A stretch of 38,427 nucleotides of DNA, from the NCBI GenBank assembly GCA_900543815.1, contig UQST01000028.1, positions 1 to 38,427 on the forward strand. The letters are read 5' to 3'. Position numbers and translations under genes: made by a program. This DNA is from an uncultured Prevotellaceae bacterium (GTDB lineage: Bacteria > Bacteroidota > Bacteroidia > Bacteroidales > Bacteroidaceae). Shown one piece after another: positions 31,735 through 38,427 of the stretch (the stretch's first letter is position 1; every line of letters starts with the position of its first letter). The notes beneath the pieces are model-generated. The model was not told where the DNA came from. It ran no database searches and saw nothing but the letters and a program-made list of their open reading frames with translations.

Positions 31735-33414
31735 ATGAAAACATTTAGATCAATCCTGTTAGCCGGCGCGATGCTGCTGGCCATGTCAGCATTCTTCAGT
31801 TCTTGTCAGGAGGACGGCGTCAAGCTGAAGTATAAGATGGAAGTGACGGTCATCAACGACTTCACCGAGGTGGTGGAAGCCATCAACAAGGGGTCGCTGA
31901 AGAACGAACAGGCTATAGTCCAGCTTGTGGGGGCCATCAACAAGATGAATACCGACCAGCAGACCAAGCTGCAGGCCATCCTGGATGCCATCACATCTGA
32001 GAAAAACACGCTGGATGCCAAGTTGGCCGTCATAGAGGCTGCCATCAAGGCGCAGACCATAGCCATAGATGGCAAACTGGCGCTCATAGAGCAAGTTCTC
32101 AAGAGCCAGAACACCACGATAGAGACCAAATTGGGAGCCATAGAGGCTGCCATCAAGGCTCAGACCATAGCCGTGGGCAAGAAGATGGAGCTTGTGCAGA
32201 GCATACTGTCTGATGTGAACAACACACTTGAAGTCAAGCTGGGTGCCATAGAGACCACCATGAAGGAGCAGTCAATCGAGATGGGCAAGAAGCTGGCGCT
32301 CATCGAGACAGCCATGAAGGACCAGAAGACCACGTTCGAGGAGAAGATGGAACTCCTGACAGCCGCTTTCACCAACATTCCTGACTATACGGAGAAGTTC
32401 GATGCCATCATCACAGCCATCAACGCCATCAATCCCAACGAGCAGCTCAAGGCCATCGAGGATGTCATGACCAAGTTCAAGGACCAGTCCCTCGAGCAGA
32501 GCCTCTATCTGGAGAACCTCTATAAGAAGATAACCGCAGATGACGGCAAGAACAGCAGACTGAAAGCCATAGAGGCCGCCATATTGGCCATGTCGGATTA
32601 CGGAGGCAAGATAGATGGTATCAAGCAGGAGATACTCGACCTGATAAAAGCCGTGAACGACGGTACCTCAAGCGTAGAGGATGCCTGGGCTGAGATAGGC
32701 AAGAAGATAGATGATCTGAAGGGCGAGACTGGCGGAGGGTCAGGTAGCGGCACTACAGACGATTCCGCGCCAATCCCTTATGATGTTGTTGACCTCGACT
32801 TGCCCAGCGGTCTGCTCTGGTCCAAGTGGAATCTCGGAGGAAAGAAAGTAGGCGACGGAGGTGACTATTATGCTTGGGGTGAACTTGAGCCCAAGACTGA
32901 ATTCACAAAACGAAACTACAGTTTCTTTAATGAAGACCCAGTCCATTACTCGAAGTATAACGATATGGACAAGCTCTACATGCTCCAAAGCGAAGATGAC
33001 GTCGCCACACAGAAGCTCGGCAAATGGTATCGCTTGCCCAGCGATGAGGATTGGCAGGAACTGCTGGACAATTGCACCTGGGAGCCTATAACCGCTCCGG
33101 TTCTCACGGAAACAATTGTCGCTGGATGGAAGGTGAAAGGTAAGAACGGCAATGAGATAGTCCTGCCTTCTACCGGTTACTATAGCGAAGGTTCGGAGCT
33201 GAGGATGACCTTTACTTTTTACAAGTCCTCCACGATACATGTAGATTATAACTATTATACCATAAACGGAGTAATGGGATGGCCTAACGCGACTAAGAAG
33301 ACAGGTGACGGCGGAGTGGAAATTACTCGGCCCAAGGCTAAAGAAGAACCAGGTATCTTCCGCTATAGCGGTACGCCTGTGCGTCCCGTATGCATTATTC
33401 ACGAGAAGAAATAG
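31735..33414 (+). CDS. Surface lipoprotein: helical repeat stalk with FISUMP tip (copy 1)
   Basis: 559 aa from the ATG at 31735 (an ATG 13 codons earlier is in frame but precedes the signal peptide). The lipoprotein signal ends AMSAFFSSC, with acidic residues after Cys (CQED) as in surface-exported Bacteroidota lipoproteins. Residues about 20-320 are almost entirely helical, with three exact 36-residue repeats (KLxxIExxxKxQ pattern, two 18-residue halves each). A Gly/Ser-rich hinge (GETGGGSGSGTTDD) leads to a FISUMP (Fib_succ_major) domain: VVDLDLPSGLLWSKWNLGG, DYYAWGELEPK, KWYRLPSDEDWQELLDNCTW and the end TPVRPVC. A long stalk holding a compact, lectin-like tip away from the cell is the natural reading. 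The partner barrel is encoded just upstream. Confidence 0.83.
   Translation: MKTFRSILLAGAMLLAMSAFFSSCQEDGVKLKYKMEVTVINDFTEVVEAINKGSLKNEQAIVQLVGAINKMNTDQQTKLQAILDAITSEKNTLDAKLAVIEAAIKAQTIAIDGKLALIEQVLKSQNTTIETKLGAIEAAIKAQTIAVGKKMELVQSILSDVNNTLEVKLGAIETTMKEQSIEMGKKLALIETAMKDQKTTFEEKMELLTAAFTNIPDYTEKFDAIITAINAINPNEQLKAIEDVMTKFKDQSLEQSLYLENLYKKITADDGKNSRLKAIEAAILAMSDYGGKIDGIKQEILDLIKAVNDGTSSVEDAWAEIGKKIDDLKGETGGGSGSGTTDDSAPIPYDVVDLDLPSGLLWSKWNLGGKKVGDGGDYYAWGELEPKTEFTKRNYSFFNEDPVHYSKYNDMDKLYMLQSEDDVATQKLGKWYRLPSDEDWQELLDNCTWEPITAPVLTETIVAGWKVKGKNGNEIVLPSTGYYSEGSELRMTFTFYKSSTIHVDYNYYTINGVMGWPNATKKTGDGGVEITRPKAKEEPGIFRYSGTPVRPVCIIHEKK
32011..32334 (+). repeat. Three 108-bp in-frame tandem repeats (stalk 1)
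   Basis: Units start at 32011, 32119 and 32227. Each encodes 36 residues made of two related 18-residue halves (for example LDAKLAVIEAAIKAQTIA and IDGKLALIEQVLKSQNTT). The identical ATAGAGGCTGCCATCAAGG block occurs at 32032 and 32140. Degenerate copies extend beyond both ends. Confidence 0.85.
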
Positions 33415-33455
33415 GCAGAGAGAGGCCGACTATATAGATTATGTATAGGAAGTTA

Positions 33456-33477
33456 CCGCCGGCCTCGATGCTGGCGG
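33456..33477 (+). terminator. Hairpin between the two cassettes
   Basis: CCGCCGGC and GCTGGCGG pair over 8 bp (one G-U) with a 6-nt loop, 41 nt after the first stalk gene. There is no U tract, so it may only reduce read-through or protect the upstream message. Its arm GCTGGCGGGAA also occurs in the terminator after the second cassette, so the hairpin was copied with the genes. Confidence 0.5.
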
Positions 33478-33505
33478 GAACGGAAACAACATAAACAGAT
33501 AAGGA

Positions 33506-34849
33506 ATGAACACAATACGAAACAAACCACTCGTTCCGCTATCTGGCGGAAGGTGGACAAGAATAAGGCTCGGCCTGGCGCTGGCTTCGCTCTTCACGAC
33601 AGGCGTACTGGCGCAATCGTCGGGCGAAGGCATAGCCGATCCGCCGCGCGATACCAACAAGGAGCTGCGCACCTGCACATGGAGCATCTACGCTCAGGGC
33701 GGTCTGTCGTGGACTCATGGTGTGTGGTATAACAACCGGGATGCCAAGAGGAGCTACAAGCTGGCGCCTGCCGTGGGCGGGGGTATCGACTTCACCATAC
33801 GTCCGTGGGTGCGCGTGGGTACCGACTACATCTGGTCACGCTATCGCCGTGAGCAACGCTTCGACGAACTGAATGCCAGGGCGGTTCCTGCCAAGGCATA
33901 TGGCAACTATCTGATGAACACGCACAACGTGAAGCTCGGAGTGCAGTTCAACTTCATGGAGCTCTGGCCCAACCGCAAGGCACAATGGCTCAACATCTGG
34001 CTGGGAACAGGCGTGGGCGGCACCTTCGCACGCGGCAACGAGTACGGCATGTGGATGAGCAACACCCTGACGCAGAACGGAACCGACATGCCCATACGGA
34101 CCGATGCCGTAGTCAGTAATGGCTCGGATCTGACCATTACGGGCAGGCTGGTGGCTGCAAACCGCGATGAGGAGTTCAACAAACTGTACATACCTGCCAC
34201 CCTGCATGTCGAGGCAGACGTGAGCCGGCGCTTCACCCTGGGACTGAAGGGCGAGATAGACTGGCTGCTCAACCGCAAGCAGGTGGCACCCAAGAGGTAC
34301 ACCTACGCGATGGCTACCGTACGCTACAACTTCGTTCCGAGCCGTGCACGCAAACTGCAAGACCATTATACTGACGAGCTGTTGGCACTCAACGGCCGCA
34401 TCAGCAATCTGCTGGAGGAGGCAAAAGCCGTGAAGGTACTTGCCGACCATGATGCCAAACTGCGCAAGAAGGCCGAGCAGGAGAACGACAACCTGAAGCG
34501 TCGGCTGGATGACTGCCAGAAGAGCAAGTCGGCTGTGGCCGAGGCTACCGGGCATTACGTGCAGTTTGCCCACAACAGCTCAAGCATGAGCCGCGAGGAG
34601 ACCGAGCGCCTGCGCTCATTCGCCCGTAGCATGAAGGGGCAGAAGCTCTCCATCCTGGCCGAGGCCAGCACACCCGGTACTCCCGAGTACAACCAAGCCC
34701 TGTCGGAGCGAAGGCTGAAGCGTGTGGTGAAGGTGCTGCTGAAGGAAGGGTTCGCACCCTCCGACCTGTATCCGCAGACTGCCATAGGTGCCCGTAACGG
34801 CAAGGCTACATTCGAGGGACGCAGAGTCACCATACAGGTGAAGAAGTAA
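33506..34849 (+). CDS. Outer-membrane beta-barrel with coiled coil and OmpA-like C-terminus (copy 2)
   Basis: 447 aa, clearly a paralogue of the protein at 30356-31696 over the full length. It has a signal peptide (ending TGVLAQ), and long identical stretches in the barrel (KELRTCTWSIYAQGG, RSYKLAPAVGGGIDFTIRPW, VGTDYIWSRYRREQRF, FARGNEYGMW). The central coiled coil (about 290-345; LLEEAKAVKVLADHDAKLRK) is more diverged, and the OmpA-like end (FAHNSSSMSREETERLRSFA, EYNQALSERRLKRVV, GARNGKATFEGRRVTIQV) is well kept. The diverged parts are the periplasmic coil and the loop between barrel strands (NGTDMPIRTDAVVSNGSDL versus DGTTTPILGDINVSNDTEV), as expected for exposed loops. It precedes the second stalk lipoprotein by 35 bp. 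Confidence 0.83.
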   Translation: MNTIRNKPLVPLSGGRWTRIRLGLALASLFTTGVLAQSSGEGIADPPRDTNKELRTCTWSIYAQGGLSWTHGVWYNNRDAKRSYKLAPAVGGGIDFTIRPWVRVGTDYIWSRYRREQRFDELNARAVPAKAYGNYLMNTHNVKLGVQFNFMELWPNRKAQWLNIWLGTGVGGTFARGNEYGMWMSNTLTQNGTDMPIRTDAVVSNGSDLTITGRLVAANRDEEFNKLYIPATLHVEADVSRRFTLGLKGEIDWLLNRKQVAPKRYTYAMATVRYNFVPSRARKLQDHYTDELLALNGRISNLLEEAKAVKVLADHDAKLRKKAEQENDNLKRRLDDCQKSKSAVAEATGHYVQFAHNSSSMSREETERLRSFARSMKGQKLSILAEASTPGTPEYNQALSERRLKRVVKVLLKEGFAPSDLYPQTAIGARNGKATFEGRRVTIQVKK

Positions 34850-34884
34850 CTATAAGGAATAAAGAAACAATAAAACATACAGTT

Positions 34885-36495
34885 ATGAAAATGTTCAAAT
34901 CAATCTTGTTGGCCGGCGGCATGCTGCTGGCAACAGCGGGGCTCTTCACATCATGCCAGGAGAACGCTCCCGAGATAGACTATGAGATAAAGGTGACGGT
35001 AATAAACGACTTCACCAAGGTGGTGGAGGCCATCAACCAGGGGGCGCTCAAGAACGAGCAGGCCATTCAGCAGCTCACGGCTGCCATCGACCAGATGGAT
35101 GCCGACCAGCAGACCAAGCTGCAGGCCATAACCGAGGTGATACTCTCCACCGGGAGTACGCTCGACTCCAAGCTGGCTGCCATAGAGGCTGCCATCAAGG
35201 CACAGACCATCACGGCGGAAGGCAAGCTGGAGCTCATAAAGCAAGTTCTCGACAGCCAGAATACCACGCTCGACACCAAGCTGGCTGCCATAGAGGCTGC
35301 CATCAAGGAGCAGACCATAGGCATAGAGGCCAAAATGGACCTCGTGAAGGGCGTTCTCGACAGCCAGAACACTACGCTCGATGCCAAACTGACTGCCATA
35401 GAGGCTACCATGAAGGAGCAGTCCATCGCCCTGGCGAAGAAGCTGGAGCTCATAGAGGCTGCCGTCAAGGACCAGACCAAGTCCCTGGACGAGAGAATCA
35501 CGCTCCTCAACACAGCGGTGAACAACATGCCCAAGTATGAGGACAAGCTGGACGCCATCACAACGGCCATCAGCAGTCTCGACGTGAGCGAGCGCCTGCA
35601 GGCCATCAAGGATATCTTGAACGGTACTACAGACAAGCCCGGCATCCTTACAGAACTGGAGCGTCAGGTGACTTGGATGGATGGTATAGTGAAGGTTGTG
35701 GAAGACAGGCTCGACAATATCTCAGCCGCCATCCAGGCCATGTCGGGCTTCGGCGAGAGCATCGACCAGCTCAAGGAACAGATGGCCAATCTGGTGAAGG
35801 CTGTGAAGGACGGCACCATGAGCGAGACTGACGCCATGGCCGAGATAGGCGAGAAGATAGAGTTGCTGAAGGGCGTGATAGGCTCAGGCAACGCTCCTGT
35901 GGAACAGATGGAATATGTTGACCTCGGTCTGCCAAGCGGAAAGATGTGGGCCAAATGGAATCTCGGTGCCGATAGAGTAGGCGGTCATGGTGACTGTTAT
36001 TCTTGGGGTGAGACATCGCCAAAGGCCGACTCCCTTTACTACACCAAGGAAAACTATCTGCTGAATGACGGCGAATATGGCAATTTCAAGAGATATAATA
36101 AGGACGATGGACTGACGATGCTCTTGCCATTTGATGATGCCGCCACAGTACGGCTCGGCAGCAAATGGCACATACCCACCAGAGCCGATTTCCTCGAGTT
36201 GCAAGAAAATTGCACTATGGTGGTGTCCGAAGTGGAAGGCCATCGGGGCATATCGTTCGTGTCCAAGAAGAACAGCAATTACATCTTCTTCAGGATTACT
36301 GGTTTCAGGTATGATGGGGAATGGTACGGCACATTCAGCTATGTTCGGTTCTGGATTGCCAACACGACGGACCACACCGCCTTTGATGCTGCATACATCA
36401 CTTTGTATATAAAACAAGATAACACCATAACGGTGTACCCATATGACGCGTGCTACCGTTACTATGGTATGCCTATCCGTCCGGTTCGTGATTAA
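34885..36495 (+). CDS. Surface lipoprotein: helical repeat stalk with FISUMP tip (copy 2)
   Basis: 536 aa, paralogue of the protein at 31735-33414. The lipoprotein signal is MKMFKSILLAGGMLLATAG.. with Cys in FTSCQEN. A helical stalk (about 25-320) includes three 36-residue repeats starting LDSKLAAIEAAIK, LDTKLAAIEAAIK and LDAKLTAIEATMK; two of the linking segments are identical (VLDSQNTT). The FISUMP tip (about 343-536) starts MEYVDLGLPSGKMWAKWNLG and has YSWGETSPKAD, GSKWHIPTRADFLELQENCT and the end GMPIRPVRD. Tip sequences of the two copies are far less alike than their barrels and stalk starts, suggesting divergence of binding specificity. It is the last gene of the operon, followed by a strong terminator. 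Confidence 0.83.
   Translation: MKMFKSILLAGGMLLATAGLFTSCQENAPEIDYEIKVTVINDFTKVVEAINQGALKNEQAIQQLTAAIDQMDADQQTKLQAITEVILSTGSTLDSKLAAIEAAIKAQTITAEGKLELIKQVLDSQNTTLDTKLAAIEAAIKEQTIGIEAKMDLVKGVLDSQNTTLDAKLTAIEATMKEQSIALAKKLELIEAAVKDQTKSLDERITLLNTAVNNMPKYEDKLDAITTAISSLDVSERLQAIKDILNGTTDKPGILTELERQVTWMDGIVKVVEDRLDNISAAIQAMSGFGESIDQLKEQMANLVKAVKDGTMSETDAMAEIGEKIELLKGVIGSGNAPVEQMEYVDLGLPSGKMWAKWNLGADRVGGHGDCYSWGETSPKADSLYYTKENYLLNDGEYGNFKRYNKDDGLTMLLPFDDAATVRLGSKWHIPTRADFLELQENCTMVVSEVEGHRGISFVSKKNSNYIFFRITGFRYDGEWYGTFSYVRFWIANTTDHTAFDAAYITLYIKQDNTITVYPYDACYRYYGMPIRPVRD
35161..35484 (+). repeat. Three 108-bp in-frame tandem repeats (stalk 2)
   Basis: Units start at 35161, 35269 and 35377; the ATAGAGGCT block recurs at 35182, 35290 and 35398, exactly 108 bp apart. 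Copy number equals that of stalk 1. Each unit encodes two 18-residue halves. Confidence 0.85.
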
Positions 36496-36538
36496 GGTCT
36501 CGTTCTCTTCCTGAGTTCTTGATTTAGAACATATAACT

Positions 36539-36579
36539 CATTCCCGTCAGCCGCCGTGCTGGCGGGAATGATTTCTTTT
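36539..36579 (+). terminator. Intrinsic terminator of the cassette operon
   Basis: CATTCCCGTCAGC and GCTGGCGGGAATG form a 13-position stem with one G-U pair and a 6-nt loop, followed by ATTTCTTTT. It lies about 45 nt after the last stalk gene. Confidence 0.85.
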
Positions 36580-36645
36580 CACCGTTTGTTTCAAATCGTT
36601 CATTAGAACGGCCATTCTTTTGTGGCTTGTCTTGTAATTGTTCGA

Positions 36646-36816
36646 CTATAGGTCTTTTGCAAATAGAGGTTTCCAATGGCCCTCATCAGAAAAGTGATTT
36701 CTATCTTGAGGTTGTGGGGATGTGGTGAGGTACGTCACGATGGCCGAGCAAAGGGCTACCGCCAGGTACCTGAGGAAGTCCCTCATGCCGTCGTCCAATC
36801 TCATCCCTGTCTTCAT
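36646..36816 (-). CDS. Possible small membrane protein
   Basis: 56 codons from the Met at 36816 (other Mets at 36804 and 36786). It contains one convincing membrane helix (FLRYLAVALCSAIVTYLTT) after a charged start (MRLDDGMRD) and before a hydrophilic tail. Short one-helix proteins of this look occur in Bacteroidota genomes, but I cannot name a family and no promoter or ribosome site is clear. Overlapping plus-strand frames look like chance. Confidence 0.35.
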   Translation of the reverse strand: MKTGMRLDDGMRDFLRYLAVALCSAIVTYLTTSPQPQDRNHFSDEGHWKPLFAKDL

Positions 36817-36965
36817 TTCCTGTTTCTTCTTCCTGTCTCTTTTCTGGTCCTGTGGAAGCCGTTCCCGCCCCCAAATTCCCGATTCAACATTCAACATTCC
36901 TAATTCCCCAGTACCACGTTCACAAATTCCCCGCAGCCCAATTCTTAATTCAATTCAGTTCAACT

Positions 36966-36993
36966 CAAAATTCAAAATTCAAAATTCAAAATT
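36966..36993. repeat. CAAAATT heptamer repeat
   Basis: Four exact head-to-tail copies of CAAAATT, preceded by looser ATTC-rich copies between 36870 and 36965 and followed by the palindromic CCGGCTCCGCCGG. The 36817-37006 stretch holds no supported gene. Confidence 0.7.
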
Positions 36994-37006
36994 CCGGCTC
37001 CGCCGG

Positions 37007-38254
37007 CTACTCATCTCGCATAGCATCTACCGGTTTAATGTGCATAGCACGCAGCGCAGGTGCCAAGCCAGCAAGCATGCCGAGCACCGACAGCAGCACC
37101 ACAGCCCCTATAGCTGTCCAGAAATCTATCTGGAAATGAGCCGACGTTATGCCGTCTGTGGTATTTGCCATCTCAAGTCCTTGCAGCACGAGCACCACAA
37201 AGAGGATGCCGCTCATGCCAGCCACCGAAGTAAGCAGAATACTCTCCTGCATGATTTGCGACAGAATATCGCGTGGTGTGGCTCCGATGGCACGACGTAT
37301 GCCTATCTCCACCGTTCGTTCACGCACAGTCACCATCATGATGTTCGACACACCGATAGCACCAGCCAGTAGCGTACCGATGCCCACAAGCCATATCAGC
37401 ATATTAATGCCTCGGAACATATTGTCCACCATCGAGAACATCATCTCCGTATTGAACACCATCACGCCCTTCTCGTCCTTAGGACTAACGTCGTGCGCCT
37501 TCGCCACAACCATACGCATACGGTCGGTTATGTCGCTCATAGTCACTCCCGGCTTACCCGTCACACACAGCATATCGATGCTTTCGCCACGATTGTATAT
37601 CTGTTGCACAAGCGAGAGGGGCATGAACACCGCCTGCTGATCGTTGCCGTTGATGTTCATATTGCCGTCGGCATAGTTTACGCCAACAATACTGAAGTAT
37701 ACCGAGTCGATGCGTATCACGTCGCCACACGGATTGCCTCCCTTCGGGAAGAGATTCTTGTATACCTCCTTACCGAGCACGCACACCTTGCGGCACTGCT
37801 GGATATCCATTTGGTTGATGTATCTACCATAGCGCATCTTAGGTTCTGCGACACGCTGCATATCAGGCAACACACCCTTAACTACTCCACTTGACGAGTG
37901 TTCGTCGTGAATGACCGTTGTTCCCCATCGTGTAATGGTAGGCGTAACCACATCGAGTTCGGGTATGTGAGCACGCAGTCGCTGCACGTCAGCCTGTGTC
38001 ATATACCACTGACGTCCCTTACGGAATCCGTGGTAAGGCTTGGTAGTAGGCTGCGCCCATACAATGGCTGAGTTGGTAGCAAAACCCGCAAGGTTGTTGT
38101 TGAGCAACTCCTTCAGTCCGTCGCCCCCGCCTATCAGTCCCACGAGCATGAACACGCCCCAAAACACACCGAATCCCGTAAGAAACGTGCGCGACTTGTT
38201 GCGCGACAGTACGTCGAGTATTTCGGTAAGAGTGTCAGTATCCAAAAGCCTCAC
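37007..38254 (-). CDS. MacB-like ABC transporter permease
   Basis: 415 aa. An N-terminal membrane helix (TFLTGFGVFWGVFMLVGLIGG) is followed by a large periplasmic MacB_PCD-type domain (about 45-270) and three C-terminal helices of the FtsX family (about 285-305, 335-355 and 375-395), including GAIGVSNIMMVTVRERTVEIGIRRAIGATP. The ending RAMHIKPVDAMRDE is the normal family C-terminus, so the gene is complete. MacB-type permeases work with a separate ATPase and a periplasmic adaptor to export peptides, lipoproteins or toxic molecules, or as mechanotransmitters. No ATPase is in the window; it is probably encoded beyond the right edge. Confidence 0.9.
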   Translation of the reverse strand: MRLLDTDTLTEILDVLSRNKSRTFLTGFGVFWGVFMLVGLIGGGDGLKELLNNNLAGFATNSAIVWAQPTTKPYHGFRKGRQWYMTQADVQRLRAHIPELDVVTPTITRWGTTVIHDEHSSSGVVKGVLPDMQRVAEPKMRYGRYINQMDIQQCRKVCVLGKEVYKNLFPKGGNPCGDVIRIDSVYFSIVGVNYADGNMNINGNDQQAVFMPLSLVQQIYNRGESIDMLCVTGKPGVTMSDITDRMRMVVAKAHDVSPKDEKGVMVFNTEMMFSMVDNMFRGINMLIWLVGIGTLLAGAIGVSNIMMVTVRERTVEIGIRRAIGATPRDILSQIMQESILLTSVAGMSGILFVVLVLQGLEMANTTDGITSAHFQIDFWTAIGAVVLLSVLGMLAGLAPALRAMHIKPVDAMRDE

Positions 38255-38261
38255 CCCCTTA

Positions 38262-38394
38262 CCCCTCCCCCGTAGGGAGGGGAGTAGTATGTAAGGCTTA
38301 TTATGTTATTATTATATTTCTTATTATCTTATTTCTTTATACTCTCTATTTTTTATTAGCTGTGCATATCACTCCCCTCCCTACGTGGGAGGGG
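38262..38394. repeat. Inverted repeat of C/G-rich 24-bp arms
   Basis: CCCCTCCCCCGTAGGGAGGG.. (38262-38285) and its reverse complement (38371-38394) match at 23 of 24 positions and enclose about 85 bp of very AT-rich sequence. Each arm is itself a small hairpin (CCCCTCCC..GGGAGGGG). It looks like a dispersed palindromic element between ABC transporter genes, ending in an eight-T run at 38409-38416. Confidence 0.7.
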
Positions 38395-38427
38395 CTGTGG
38401 GTAGGGCTTTTTTTTCTATTTCATTTT

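Noticed and set aside
32780..36495. Diversity-generating retroelement acting on the FISUMP tips
   Set aside because: No reverse transcriptase, template repeat or accessory gene is in the window; the tips differ by ordinary divergence.
36722..37372. Plus-strand frame of 216 codons with a hydrophobic start
   Set aside because: It runs through CAAAATT repeats and antisense to the ABC permease, with low-complexity translation.

Overview
The window comes from a member of the Bacteroidota, most likely a Prevotella-like Bacteroidales. Start-proximal -7 boxes fit the TAnnTTTG consensus, several with a TTTG/CTTG element exactly 20 bp upstream. Gene content agrees: DUF5686, DUF5074 and DUF4465 proteins, FISUMP domains, a TPR hybrid two-component regulator, M56-TonB fusions and acidic-after-Cys lipoproteins. 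There are no rRNA or tRNA genes that I can see, no CRISPR array and no complete mobile element.

Left part (1-9.2 kb, nearly all minus strand): two unrecognised small genes sit behind a promoter whose spacer is a run of nine G. Next comes a cobalamin uptake operon. Reading leftwards it holds a B12 riboswitch, btuB, a BtuG-like beta-propeller lipoprotein, two secreted surface proteins (one DUF4465) and an intrinsic terminator. Then a SAM methyltransferase follows an AraC regulator.

Middle (9.3-25.5 kb): rubrerythrin (+) converges on a five-gene minus-strand operon (HTH protein, dipeptidyl peptidase III, AlkD-like HEAT protein, Fur family regulator, purA). After that lie a BlaI / M56-TonB pair of lower GC, the membrane pyrophosphatase hppA, a DUF5686 outer-membrane protein, a translationally coupled CDP-alcohol phosphotransferase plus IspD/TarI-type cytidylyltransferase, and an MFS exporter.

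Right part (25.6-38.4 kb): this is the accessory and most unusual region. A secreted protein looks frameshifted. A TPR sensor kinase / response regulator / AraC fusion is broken by a perfect 8-bp tandem duplication. Divergent from it runs a plus-strand operon with a small His-rich, basic-tailed protein and a two-gene cassette present twice in tandem. Each cassette encodes a beta-barrel with an OmpA-like C-terminus and a surface lipoprotein built of a 36-residue-repeat helical stalk with a FISUMP tip. A MacB-like ABC permease closes the window.

Three intergenic arrays of 22-bp units with palindromic cores (1071, 7221, 26797) are not explained by the genes. Two share sequence; the third shares only period and architecture. 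The best candidates for something undescribed are the duplicated barrel/stalk/tip cassette with its broken regulator, the 22-bp palindrome arrays, and the poly-G promoter at 869-900.
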